64,000 nt of DNA from Ceratorhiza oryzae-sativae (Eukaryota; Basidiomycota; Agaricomycetes; Cantharellales; Ceratobasidiaceae). Made by a program: the position numbers and the translations under genes. The notes beneath the pieces were generated by a model that was given only the letters and a program-made list of their open reading frames with translations, had not been told where the DNA came from and made no database searches. Numbering within the stretch: the stretch's first letter is position 1; each line of letters opens with the position of its first letter. The stretch spans positions 496,001-560,000 of the forward strand of contig JARWMV010000235.1 of NCBI GenBank assembly GCA_030998015.1, written 5' to 3'. This document shows, piece after piece, positions 35,385 through 47,486 of the stretch.

Positions 35385-35611
35385 TTGCCACTTACATAAG
35401 TCTTGCAGCCCCCCACCGTGCGAAGATGGCCATATCTCATCTCACAGGCGTCGAGAGCGCACCGTTTTTCGTACATATATAGTTTAGATAGTAGTCTACA
35501 TAATATACTAGTCGAATGAGGGCTGAAACCTCCGCGTTCGTCCATCGTACGACGAACGGTCCAGAAAATCGCAGTTGAGGTCACATGCTGCAAGACTTTT
35601 GTCAGCAAGTG
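35385..35611 (-). repeat. Right terminal inverted repeat of the Tc1-type element
   Basis: 227 bp matching the left repeat in reverse. The match stops just inside GTAAGTGGCAA, where left and right sequences diverge (GCGCCCC against ATAGCG). Confidence 0.9.
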
Positions 35612-36270
35612 TAAGTGTGCATCCAGCAAATGGGCCACTGCATCATGGTTTTCTTGAGGCACGGTAGCGGTCAATGGCCAGGAGGAATCGATCTAGCGGC
35701 TGCAAATATTGATAACCCCTTCGAGGTTGACTAGTCTTCGATTGAGTGATTGGACGGAATATCGATTACATACAATCTGCAGAGCAGGTTTCTATTTTAG
35801 GGCCGTAGGAAGCCCAACCAGCACGACTTTCATCACGAACCTCGCGAGTGATAAACAGACCCACGACCACCAAACATAGGGCCTCTGACCATCCAAACCA
35901 ATGACGCGAATAGGTGGCTATTGCTTTTGGAAATCTAGGTTGGTGAATGCAGGTCGATTATAAAATGTTCGTTGGTCAATGGGATTGCATAACAGAATTT
36001 GTCAAAGGGTTGTTCAATGTCATAATGCAGGACGAGCTTTGCTTGCTGATGGTGTCGATGTGCGCATATACACGGAAAGGATGCAATTTCAACCTCTTGG
36101 CGGGCGGTTTGTGCGCGCTTCGATCAGCCATCACGCCGAAAGATACTTCAAGTATTATGCTCGCGTGACCGTGCCTGTATATTGTAGAAATCCAGATAAA
36201 ATACTCGATTATGCCTAGCTAAACCTTATACTATCTCCAAGTAGAATCTAAACCAATCCACCCTCTCCGT
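35612..36270. other. Spacer between transposon and hemerythrin gene
   Basis: 3' flank of the intact hemerythrin gene. No coding sequence that I can support. Confidence 0.45.
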
Positions 36271-37222
36271 TTAGCTGAGATCATACCCAGCCTTGAATTC
36301 ATCTTTCAGGTTCATATACTTGTCCGATTGCCCGTACTTCCACTTGTCTCCGGATAAACGCATTATCACATGTCTAGCAATAAAAACCACAGGTGCGGGC
36401 ATCTTTTTTTGAACGAAATGATTCAAAGTGGAAGGTGAAGGGTGAAGAAAAAATGAACTTACAGGAGGGAACCAGGAATTATAGCTCAAGTCGCCGTTGA
36501 CGAAGAACAAGGGTATATCCCAAAGCGAACCTTCCTGTTGGACCTTTTTGTCGATCTGCTTCTCAAGCGCTTCGAGCTCAGGAATGGTAAAGTGCTCTTG
36601 GAGTTTGGTCGACTGGGTAGGGGTTTGGTGATCCCTCTTCTACCGCGAATAGCAATGAGGCGTACCTCCATCGTTGGGATCTCCTCCTTCAGGTGTACCA
36701 CTAGCATGTCTGTTCCCTCTCGCATCAGCTTGATAAATTGGTCCGCGTTGAATTCGGTTTTCCCAGCTAGGATGGACTTAATTAGATCAGACCACTGGTC
36801 AAACTTGGGCATAAAGTCTTCATGTTGGGCAATATTTGATTCCATAGATCCTTTTCCAAGCTTCTCTTCACTATGGTTATTATCAAGCATTAGAAAGCGC
36901 AGAAGGGGTGTCACAAAGGACTCACAAAGTTGGGAAAATAATTGCACCCTCAATCACATGATGTTCGTGAACCAACGCCACCTGATTCAAACGTCACCAC
37001 ACTACTTGGTAAGCAGGAGAAGCAGACGTGACGCACAATCGAACTGCAGTATTTCATAAACTTCGGGACGTCCTTTTGCTGTACCTTGGGTGCATGGTAT
37101 ATGATCGAGTTGAACGACCGGATGAGAATATTGTGGAGTGAGGCCATGCGGATGGCATGCAGATCATACAGGCTCTTCTGCCAGTCACCTGCTGGGGTCT
37201 GGATGAGTGGGTATGTGGACAT
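36271..37222 (-). CDS. Hemerythrin HHE cation-binding domain protein
   Basis: Small cytosolic four-helix protein of the hemerythrin/HHE type, common in fungi and thought to bind a di-iron centre. The start at 37222 gives MSTYPLIQTPAGDWQKSLYD. Across several introns the ligand helices are HAIRMASLHN (first His), HEHHVIEGAIIFP (HHxxE), SNIAQHEDFMPKFDQW (His and more) and TDMLVVHLKEEIPTM (HxxxE). The latter part reads HFTIPELEALEKQIDKK, then LWDIPLFFVNGDLSYNSWFPP and APVVFIARHVIMRL, and ends EFKAGYDLS. No signal peptide. Function in this family is poorly known; oxygen, iron or NO handling are possibilities. The neighbouring degenerate copy (33248-33885) shows a tandem duplication. Confidence 0.82.
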
Positions 37223-38345
37223 TGGGCGAGGTATGAGAGAAGGGGAGCGAGAGAATGCTGAACCAAGAGGCCAATCGTTAGCCTTTATTGAACCCCCCCC
37301 CCCACGACACAAAGTTAGCGCGCATAGCCAAGGGCGTTGGGCACAGCATCAGGGCCAGCTTCAGGCACGTTGCGCTCAGGTTAAGCCAATGGGGTCGACC
37401 TAGCGCGCTTGGCGCATACACACCTCCCAATGACTCGTTGAGCCGATTAAGTACTCGAACAACGGCCGCTACAATCGACTACACATCGTTCGTGCGTGTA
37501 GTGCAAACCACGTGTCCGAAGGGTGAAAACGCGGGCAGAAACACATTGATTCGATATCATAGATCGCCTAGAGCCCCAGACAGGGATCATATTCATACCT
37601 CTGTACTGGATAGTCCGGGCTGTGCCGACTGACCGAAATCCAGTCGGGGTATAGCCTGAAGATCTCCAAATGAAGCAAAATCTGAGGGACCACATCTTGC
37701 TCATCCTAAATGGTGGCCGTGGTATGCGGGAAGCTGAAGTCAACCGAATGAGGTTGGGGAAAGACAAAAGAGGGTATTTATTAGGCAAAACATATATAAA
37801 CTGGACAAACGAGGGACTGAATGTGACGGAAGAGACCCTTCGTACCTCCCGACCCCAACCCCTGCGTTGGTGGACGCAACATCGGGCTCTGCGGTGGCCA
37901 GAGATGGTGGCTACGATCAGGGAATATGTTTGAATACACGCCTAGCCTTTGCCTGGACTTTAAAGGGCCCTGGAATGACGCAACGCGACATATTACTGAT
38001 GTTAATATTGTCTATATCAGCCCTGCATCGTTTGCCCGATCTAAGCATACAAATTATGTGAAGTTTGTCGGCTTTGCGTGACCAAAGCTTAGAGCCCGCG
38101 CATGTGGTCTCTTTACGAGATGAGGTCTCAAACCGACATTATTCTATCTAGTGACAGCGGTGATATGGAACATCTGGATTTGTAGTAGAATTCTGTGGGA
38201 GGCATTTGCCATTGCCATTGTATGAATCCAAGCATAAATTTCATACCCCGGCAGATGACGTAATCCAAATGAGGAATTTGATCTCAAATTTATCGTGTCT
38301 GCTTGACCTTCGCTCGCCATCAGACGGCCAATTTGTATACCCGCA
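37223..38345. other. Divergent intergenic region, hemerythrin gene / UTP20, with poly(C) tract
   Basis: 1.1 kb between two starts. It contains a run of about 12 C at 37291-37303 roughly 70 bp upstream of the hemerythrin start. No gene with a recognisable domain is seen. Confidence 0.45.
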
Positions 38346-41300
38346 ATGGATGAGGACGAGCAGATGCCCGATGCTGGAGAGGCTCCTCAGAGGGTGAAAA
38401 GGTTTACTGTGAGCGAATCCATCTAATTGGACTTGGGTCAGCTTATCATGGTGGACGAGCACAGTTTCGGTCTTACGAAGCCCAGCTCAAGGACGTGCAT
38501 GCACCTTCCAAGACGGCACCTCTCACCTCTGAGCGATATGTAGAGGTATAAAAGCGTTTTGTGTGTAATGATTTCGTTGCTCACAAGAAGATGTCTAGGA
38601 CACCCAATCTCATTTCCAAGTCTCTCTTGAGCAGTGGCGGCAGCTCAACCTCTCGTCAGACTTCATCGCGTTTGCCAATCGAGCAGAAGATATGTCTGGC
38701 TCTTTAGCCATGCTTTTGCATCACTGGGAGGAAATTACTAGTTTCTGGGTGGAAACTGTTTCCTCAGCTGCCGAGGAAGCTCTCAAACCGTTGATCGAGT
38801 GAGTAATGCCACCGCCTGTACTTTACCATTGTCTGAGCTACTTCGAGGTTATCAACATGTTTAATCTATGACCTGCGACAAACCCTCCTTCCTGCAGCTC
38901 CCAAAATCTTGACGACGCTCCTCTCTGTCTTAATCCGAAAACTGCCGCCAGACACTCTCGAATTACTTCTCACAGCTTTGACCGCACATTTGAAATATCT
39001 TGTCCTCCCAAACCCGACCTCACTCCTCGAACCCGCCTGGAACGATTTCCGATCCACAGCCGAATCGAATGAGGCTCATGTGCGGATGCTGGCTGAGGTG
39101 TGGGGGCATTTGATGAGAAAATTGAAGAAGGAGGAGAAGGAGCGAGCCGTGAAGCTCTTGGTCGAAGCGGAGGGGGAGTTTAGAGTTTGGTGTCTCATCG
39201 AAGCCACACGGGCAAAGGAGGCGCAAGGGATATACACCACAGCGATCGATCTTATTGGCCCGCTCATTGACGAGCATATCAACAGTGGTGGGAAGGAGAC
39301 ATCAAGACTCATACGACGAGTTCTCACTGCGCTCATTCACCACGCCAAAGCGGAAAGCTTTGCTGGCATCTCCGGTGTCGTGGTGGAGAGGCTGGAATCC
39401 GAAGTTGCGAGGGCAGAGAACACGGGGAAACAAAAGGGTATAGGAGCAGAAGAGCGCCTACGAAGAGCTATGGAAGTAGCAACTGCGATGTGTGCTGTAC
39501 GAAAAGGCGGAAAGCTGAGTTGTACGTCTGACATTCGTTCTTTACGCCCGAATTAACAACCAAAATGTCGGCAGCTGCCACCGTCTCGACACTTTTGTCT
39601 TTGGCCACACGTATAATGATGGCATCAACTCCTCGACTTGAGACGCGAGTGTTTGTAGTGGCGGCGCTCATGGCGGGAGATATGGCCGCTTGGATAGGGC
39701 CAGGGAGGAGAGCTCTGGATGCTATTTGGAAGGTCAGCCATTGAGCCAAATGAGTGATTCACGGTTGTTGATGACCTTGGTTGATTAGGATCCGCTAGGG
39801 GGTATGCGCGTAGCTGCGATATTATCCGAATTGGGATGGGGCGGATGGAAATCGATGGTTTTACCCCATGTTTTGCGGTGGGTCTGTTGCTTGCTCTCTC
39901 ATGATCAGTCCTTATTCCGCTTTGTCACAGACGCACCCCCGAAACTCTCGCATCTTCACCTACACAAACACTATCCGTCTTGGCACATCTCTACTCGGCG
40001 GGAAAGCTGGACGTGGATCCTGTATGGGTCGCTCGAGTTGGGTCAGAGTTATCCCAGATGTTAGATAGCTGGAACGTAGGGGATGATGTAGGTATCTGCT
40101 TTATCTCGTTCCAACAGGAACTAAAAATCTCATGACAGATGAACAATCTACTCAATATCCTGACTCTGTCCCCCATACTTCCCAACGCTGCACCTGCCAT
40201 ATCAAGAATCGTTAGGCTATTGCATACTCAAGGTGGCGGCGATACGGCGCTAGGGGCGGCATTGGGAGCTCTAGTGGGGCTGGATGACGTAGAGAAACTT
40301 GACATTGATTTAGTCGAGATGATTCAGAGGTGGAACTGGAGTGAAAATGTCATGGGCGCGCTTGTGGAGGCTCAATCGTAAGTTTCGGTAATTTACTTCC
40401 CCTATTCCTGAGCTAACTGAAGCCTGCACAGTTTATTTGAGCCAGTTCCTCTCGACATGACCTTGATACATCTCCTCACTCCCACTACCTCCCACTCGCG
40501 TATTCTTCGCTCCAGTGCCCTCCATATCCTCTCTGGTCCTGCTATTGCATCTCGATCTCCCGAGCAAACCGACGTTTTGGCTAGACTCGTCGAAGCTGAA
40601 ACCGTTCCTCTTACTGTGCAAGGTGTTCGGGAACGCATTGTAAAAAGCGGAAGAGTTGTTGCTGGGGGCACTGGAGGAATGGAAGCCATTATTGTTCGAT
40701 GGTTCGTCGGTAAGTTTTCTCCGATATCATACAAAAGAGTAGCAAAAAGTGACTAAGATCGAATAGCCCAATTAAAAATTAACCTTCGACCGCTCTGGGC
40801 GCCTGCTACTCAAAACCTTGCGGCACTGTCGGGTGGAGAAGTATGGAGCGTTGTATTTGACGAATTGGAGAGGATCTGCAAAAACCCCGAGTCTTTTGCT
40901 TCACGACTTTCTGGTGCGGATACAGACGAGGGAGACAAGATGGAGATTTATGAGGATGAACGGCCGGCGTGGCAAGAGGAAGAGAGAACCTGGCGATGCC
41001 CCAGTGCTAGCACGCTCGTCAAGATCGTTGTGCAATGGGAGAGAAATGGAATAGTTCCTTTGAAGGTGGGTTGATTGAGTTAAACCCTCACGATTAACAA
41101 GCTCATGTAGTGCTGAAACGCTAGAAACCAGAAACCCCGGATCGATTGGACCTAGCAAATTATGAGACACAGCTTCTCTTGACACTCGGCAGTATCCCTT
41201 CAACGATGGATAAACACACACGTTTGCTGGTTCCTATCTTCTTCGAATATGCTGCTCCTGCTGTCAAGCCACCTAGAGCGAAAACCATGGCGTGGCTCAC

Positions 41301-44300
41301 CATGCTCTCTAAGCTCGGAAACCCCAAGGCAGCCTATCGATCCCAAGACCTCCATTCCCTCTATACCGCTCTCATATCTCACCCCGACAGACCTCTCCAG
41401 TCCCTTGCGCTCACCTGCCTCCTGACTTTCAAGGAACCACACGTTCTCTCAGTCGAACAAAACCTGCGAATGTTCCTTGATGAGACTAAATGGCGGGAAG
41501 AAATGACTGGGTTTAGCTTTGATTCGGTCGATTCCCGGGGTGTTGAAGTCGTTATTCGATTATTATATGGGACGATGCTTGAGAAAAATCGAAGGGACCG
41601 AAGGTCGGCCGTGCTCACGCTTTTGGCTGCATGTTCGACCGAGGATTTGGGTACGCTGGTCAAACTTATGCTCGCTCCGTTCGAGGATGTCTTGGAAGGA
41701 GACCTAGAGAGCGCTTGCACTCATGCTGCTGGCAAGCAAAGGACGGGGTTTTTAGTTCTTCTGGCGGACGTGATGAAGAATCTAGGACCCAAGTTGTTGG
41801 ATTACTGGCCTATGCTACTGCGTACCACCATGGTCTTCCTTCGCGATGCGCAAAACCGTCTCAAATCAAACATCACGTCTGCGCCCGAGGAAGATTTGGA
41901 AGAAGGGGGCGAGCCAAGCGACGAACAGGTTCTACGACAAGCTCGATTGATACGTCAAACCGGGCTCAAACGCTTCGCCGACTTCTTCAAGTCTGCGTCC
42001 GCCCACATGTTTGGCTTTTCGCTTTACGTTACTGTCGCATTCAAGTGGTTCATTTCGCCGAGGGTGCCACTCTTGTCCCGGGAGAACACACAAGCACCAT
42101 CAGGCCTTCTAGACCTATTCTATACGTGGTCTTCGGACGCGAGCACGGCTCTCTACCTTGTCGAGTATGACTCGGAAGTCCTCCCCCAAATATTCAATTG
42201 CTTGACGGCAACGAGCGTCAAGCCTGCTGTGGTCCTCCGAGTTTTCGATATTGCCCAATCTCTGTTAGACCTATCCGAGGAGGAGGATGATATTCGAGTC
42301 CGCGTTATCGATCCACATATGTCCCATCTGCTCTCCCAACTAGCTGCCATGGTGGATCACAATGGCGCCCTTCTTTCCACTACCAATCTTATCCAGCGTC
42401 AACTTCAGATTCTTTGCCAAATCGCACCGTACATCTCGGAGGAAGGGCAAGCCACAAGGCTGTTATCTCTTTTGTCTCCTATGCTGCGACGCCCGGTCCA
42501 CGCGGTCCCGGAAAAGGTCAAAGTGGATTTATTGGGTATCATCAGGAACACGATTTCGCTCGTAGGTGCACTCAAGGATCGAAACAGCGAGACATACCAA
42601 ACTACGTACGAGCTCCTCTCCACATTGTTTCAGTCTCTCCGGACTAGGCAGGCTCGCGTGGTTCTCGTTGATGTATTCAACCAATTGGCCAGAGTTGACG
42701 GAACACTTGCTACAACTGCGCATATAGTAACTGAGCTCAATGCGTACTCTACGAAGCGAATGGAAGAGGCCGACTTTGACCGTCGTTTGGCTGCATTCGG
42801 GTCGCTGAACGAAGAGTTGCACCAGGCGCTTACATGCGAACAGTGGCTGCCCTTGATTTACAATATGTTGTTCTTCATCCAGGATCCCGACGAGTTGTCC
42901 ATTCGGAGCAGTGCTTCACTAAGCCTAAAGCGGTTCGTCGACTTGGTTGCCGCGCGGCCTGGGAGCGACTATGAGAAGACGTTTGTCAAAATTCTATATC
43001 CCGGACTTCGACATGGTTTGCGTTCGAGGCTGGAGCTCATCCGTATCGAGGTTTTAGCGGTGCTCGCACACGCGATTGCCGTCTGCAATTCCGTTTCCGC
43101 TCTAGCTCAGCTACAGCCCTTGCTCGCTGATGGGGACGATGAGGCCAACTTTTTCCTTAATGTCCACCATATCCAGGTCCACCGTCGGACTCGTGCCTTG
43201 CGTCGTCTCGCCGATTTTGCTGAAAATATCCGTGGCACCACACTCTCGGATGTATTCATGCCCCTCGTTGGCCACTTTGTGGAAGCAGTCGCTACCACGG
43301 ACCATTTACTTGTTAACGAAGCGATTAAACAATCGGTCGTATGGCGGCAAATCTTGCTTGGGGTGCATACAATTCTGCTGTTCAACATTATCTCAAGCTT
43401 GCTCGGGAACGGGTCCCAACAACCGAGAAGGCAATGATCCGGACTGTCGTGGCGATTCTTGACAATTTCCATTTCAAGATGGGGGAATCAGTGGAGGTGG
43501 AACAAGTAGAAGCTCTTGAACCCAATGGTGGCGCAGACCAGGCGGTGAATTCCGAAGCTGAACAAGCCAACCAGGAGGCGAAGAAGCTTGCTCGAATCGA
43601 GGGAGCCGTTACTACTCGTTTACTCCCCAGCTTGCTGCAGTACCTCGAAAAACGTGACGAGGCTGAAGAGGCTATCCGCATTCCTGTCGCGATAGGTATC
43701 GCTCGTGTAGCCATGCATCTTCCCCAGACCCATCGAGAACCGGAAATTAGCAAGCTGATTGTGGTCCTCAGTCAAATACTGCGTAGCAAGTCTCAGGATG
43801 TCCGTGACTTGACACGGGAGACCTTGTGCAAGATTGCGGTTATAATCGGCGTGGACTCGCTTCCTCTGCTCGTCAAGGAGCTACGTGGAGCTCTCATTCG
43901 AGGACCACAGCTACACGTACTGGCGTTCGTCACACATTCGATCATAGTTCATGTTACAACAGGCGAGCACGCAAGGGGCTTCACGGTTCTGGATGGCTGC
44001 GTTGGTGATGTTGCGCATATATCCGCGGAGGTTGTTTTCGGACAGTCAGGGAAGGACGTTCAATCTGAAGAATTTAAGACCAAGATGCGTGAAGTCAGGT
44101 CTTCGGCATCGAAGGGACTCGATTCATTCATGATCATGGCTAAGCATATCACCGCCAGTCGTGTTGCTACCCTTCTCACCCCTATTCGAGCTATAATGCA
44201 CGAGACTGTAGCTATCAAACCAATGCAGCAGGCCGAGGATGTCCTGCGCCGGATTGCTAGCGGTCTTAATGCCAACATCAATCTCAGCCCAGCCGACACT

Positions 44301-46699
44301 CTTATGCTTTGTCACTCCCTCATCAGTCAAAACGCCAAGTTCCTCAAGCAGGCTCCTGTCAAAAAGCACGGCAAGAGGCAGAAAACCGATTTTGATGTGG
44401 AGCTCAAGAGAGACACAGCCCCAAACACCAATTTCTACTCTGCCAACTCTTTCAGATTCGTCGCATTCGGCTTGGATCTTTTTGTTACAGGCTTCAGGAG
44501 GGGCAGATTCGAATTCGGCGACCCGGATATCGTAGCCAGGCTGGAGCCAATGGTCGTTGTCATCGGTAATACATTGTATAGTCTTGACGGCCACGTCGTT
44601 ACTCTCGGCTTGAAAGCCGCAGCATCGATCGTCAAGTGCCCCCTCCGGTCTATTGATAAGTCCTTGCCCGCATTTGTCAAACAAATCCTCGAAATTATTC
44701 GCAGCTCCGGGAACAGCGAATCTGAAGTCGTGCAAACGGCCCTCAAGTCACTTGCTATCATCATTCGCGATTGTTCAGCTGCCAAACTGCAGGAGAAGGA
44801 TCTCGCCTTCTTACTGGAGGTCATCGCTCCTGACATCGAGGAACCGGAACGTCAGGCCGCGGTGTTTTCCCTCCTCCGTGCGATCATCGGGCGAAAGTTT
44901 GTTGTTCCCGAAATCTATGATCTCATGATCAAGGTTTCAGAGATGCTTGTAACGAACCAGTCTGCTCAAGTTCAGGAGCTGGCTCGGAGCACACTTTTGC
45001 AATTCCTGCTCGACTACCCCCAGGGCAAAGGACGACTCAGAACTCAGCTGAACAACCTTGCTCGAAATCTTGACTACGTGTTTGATAGCGGGCGCAAATC
45101 AGTTATGGAGTTTCTCAGTTCCGTACTCGCCAAGTTCACGGATGCGGTAATTGAGGAGTACGCGGACATGTTCTTTGTAGCTCTGGTCCTGCGTGTAGCC
45201 AATGACGATACCCCCAAATGCCGAGAAATGGCTGCTGCGCTCATTCAGCAATTAATCCTACGGGTTGGAGAACCCCGCCGAAGGTCATTCATGGGGCATG
45301 TCCACAAATGGGCTGAACAAGAAGAGAAGGAACAGCTCGCTGGTGTCGCCGCACAGGTATATGGTCTATCGATCGACGCCCTGCACGCCAGTGCCAGCCA
45401 TTCGTGAATGATATGATTGTGGATATTGTCGCATTGATTCGCCGGAGCGCATATACGATGGATTATGAGGCCAATTCCATGGATATCGACGAAGGGGAAC
45501 GGGACGCAAACTGGCAGCTCGCCTATCATGCGCTGACATCTCTCGGCAAAATCTACAAGGAATTCCCGGACAGTCTTGACTCATGTTCTAGCGCGGACTG
45601 GGAGGCCATCTTTAGTCACCTGCTTTTTGAGCATGCGTGGGTACGGCTTGCATCCTGCCGCCTCATCGGCATGCTCTTTGCGTCGATACCCCTTTCTTCT
45701 CATGCCATCACTTTTGGCTCAGACCTATCGAAAGCAACATTGGGGAATCAAAAAGGCAGCCCCATATCGATGTCTACATTATGCAAAGTGGCGCAAAAAC
45801 TGTGTTTGCAGCTCCGTGGAACGTACTTGGACGAGACCTTGAGTACTCAGGCCGTCAAGAACTTATTCTACATCGGCAAAACCTTCGCACTAGTATATGA
45901 GCTCGCGGGACTTGGTCAAGGAGAACAGGCTGAAATAGAGAGCGAGGAAGAACTCGGGGAAGACGAAGATTCAGGCGAAACGGGAGAAAGCGGGATGAGC
46001 AAAGCGTTGGCGAATCCTCTAGCTTGGATCTTCTCGAAACTATCCTACCAGGCTCGCTCAGCACATATTGCGAGATTGAACAGGGCCACCTATTCTGTGC
46101 GTCCTTCCCCGTTTTGTTCTTAGCTTGCATTGGAGAACTGATTCATTGTACAGCAAAGTTGGGATGTTCAAGTGTCGGCGGTCTTCCGATGGTTCGCTGC
46201 GATGGCTTCACATTTGCCCATTTTCATTCTCGAACGCTTCCTTCCACATATCTTGGCCCCGGTTTATCGGATTTCAGAAGAGGAAACCATCAAGGACCCC
46301 CAACTAGGTGAGTATTCTAGCCGCAGAAACCCACACTTTGTTCGAACTTGGGCTAGGTCCCCTCAAAACTCTCGCCCATGAGCTGCAAACCCTGCTCCAG
46401 AACAGGGTTGGAACAACCGTCTTTGCGACCGCTTATAGTCGTATCAGGCAAGGTGTTGTTCGTGTGCGGCAGGAACGAAAGATGCAACGTGCAACCCAAG
46501 CAACCACACATCCAGACGCTGCAGCACGCCGCAAGCTTCAGCGAAACCTCGCGAAGAAAGAGGGGCGGAAGCGAAAGGACAGGAGTTTTGCGTAAGTTCA
46601 TGGTTATTGGAATAGCCTTGTGAGCTAATGTCGCGCATGGGCCTTAGTGATGCTAAAATTCGCAACAATGCGACCAAACGACGACGTGAATCTGATTAA
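38346..46699 (+). CDS. UTP20: U3 snoRNP component UTP20 (DRIM), small-subunit processome scaffold
   Basis: UTP20 is a giant HEAT/ARM-repeat protein of the SSU processome, needed for 18S rRNA maturation in the nucleolus. The N terminus is MDEDEQMPDAGEAPQRVKRFT joined across an intron to FRSYEAQLKDVH. Two large exons carry most repeats (41146-43330 and 43329-45400), with VVLRVFDIAQSLLDLSEEEDD and TIGRMAANLAWGAYNSAVQ as family-typical stretches. The C terminus is basic (RQERKMQRATQATTHPD; NLAKKEGRKRKDRSF; NATKRRRESD), as expected for a nucleolar protein. The size of about 2,500 residues fits yeast Utp20. Two apparent one-base losses break the frame: at the AAA run 43327-43329 and at CC 45398-45399. 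An added A or C restores NEAIKTIGRMA and ASPFVNDMIVD. Confidence 0.93.
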
Positions 46700-47486
46700 G
46701 GTCGTCCATAAAAGGTGGACATCCACTACAGGTGTTCAAGTTGGCAATAGTTGGTGATCAACGGGTTCATTGTGGTTCTCTTAGGGACAAAAGCGCGTTT
46801 AACTGCTGAGCAGCTTCTAATATTGACCAACGAGGCACAATACCATGTAGATAATTTATCATAAGATCTCACTAAATGTTAAAATTACTTGTATCTTACA
46901 TGTACAAGCACAGGTTTTTATATCCAGCAAAAATTGGGCGACAGCTGCTGGACAATCGGCATGGGCACCAACTAATGACGAGTATTTGAGTTCCTGAACT
47001 GGGATTGCTCCGCTGTGAGTCAATAGATGCGGGGCCCGGATGGCAAACAAGGCTCAGTTGAACGGACCATGCCCTCCAACAACGCATGCAGGAACAGCAT
47101 TTAGGCACTTCTAGCAGTAGGGGAAGTGGCATTCATGGATAAGCAAATAAATATATTCTTTGACGATTAGCTGTGGTGAAGTAACCGGCACATTGCACAG
47201 AATAAAATAACAGCACTGCGTTGGCCCACTCGTCAAATACAAATGCTAGTCACATTTGGAATTCGGAATCTGGATTCAGCTCCCTTGTGATAAATTTACC
47301 CGCCATACAAATATCTTCACACAGCGCTTGCTCGGTTATCGGTGACATGGCTCTAACCGAAACCGACGCCCTCGGCGCGATTACCCCACACTTTTTAACC
47401 TCCTCTTCGCATCTGAATCACACTTGGATTCATCATCCCCCCGAGGACCAGGATCCCTGCTCAAGGTAGTGCAAGGAGCAAAAGAC
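46700..47486. other. Intergenic region between UTP20 and the phosphotransferase gene
   Basis: AT-rich, no convincing coding sequence. A short frame from an ATG at 47347 ends at 47469, just before the chosen start of the next gene, and could be a leader or an uORF. Confidence 0.4.

Larger units (their letters stand above)
33984..35611. mobile_element. Tc1/mariner (IS630-Tc1 superfamily) DNA transposon, 1,628 bp
   Basis: Complete element bounded by TA on both sides (33982-33983 and 35612-35613), the target duplication of this superfamily. It has 227-bp terminal inverted repeats starting CACTTGCTGACAAAAGTC and one transposase gene on the minus strand. Left and right repeats look nearly identical by eye, which argues for a recent insertion. 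It lies between a hemerythrin pseudogene and its intact paralogue, about 100 bp upstream of the pseudogene start codon. Confidence 0.93.

Noticed and set aside
43321..43345. Programmed -1 frameshift in UTP20
   Set aside because: No X XXY YYZ slippery heptamer in the right phase, and similar one-base losses occur across the window, so sequence error is simpler.
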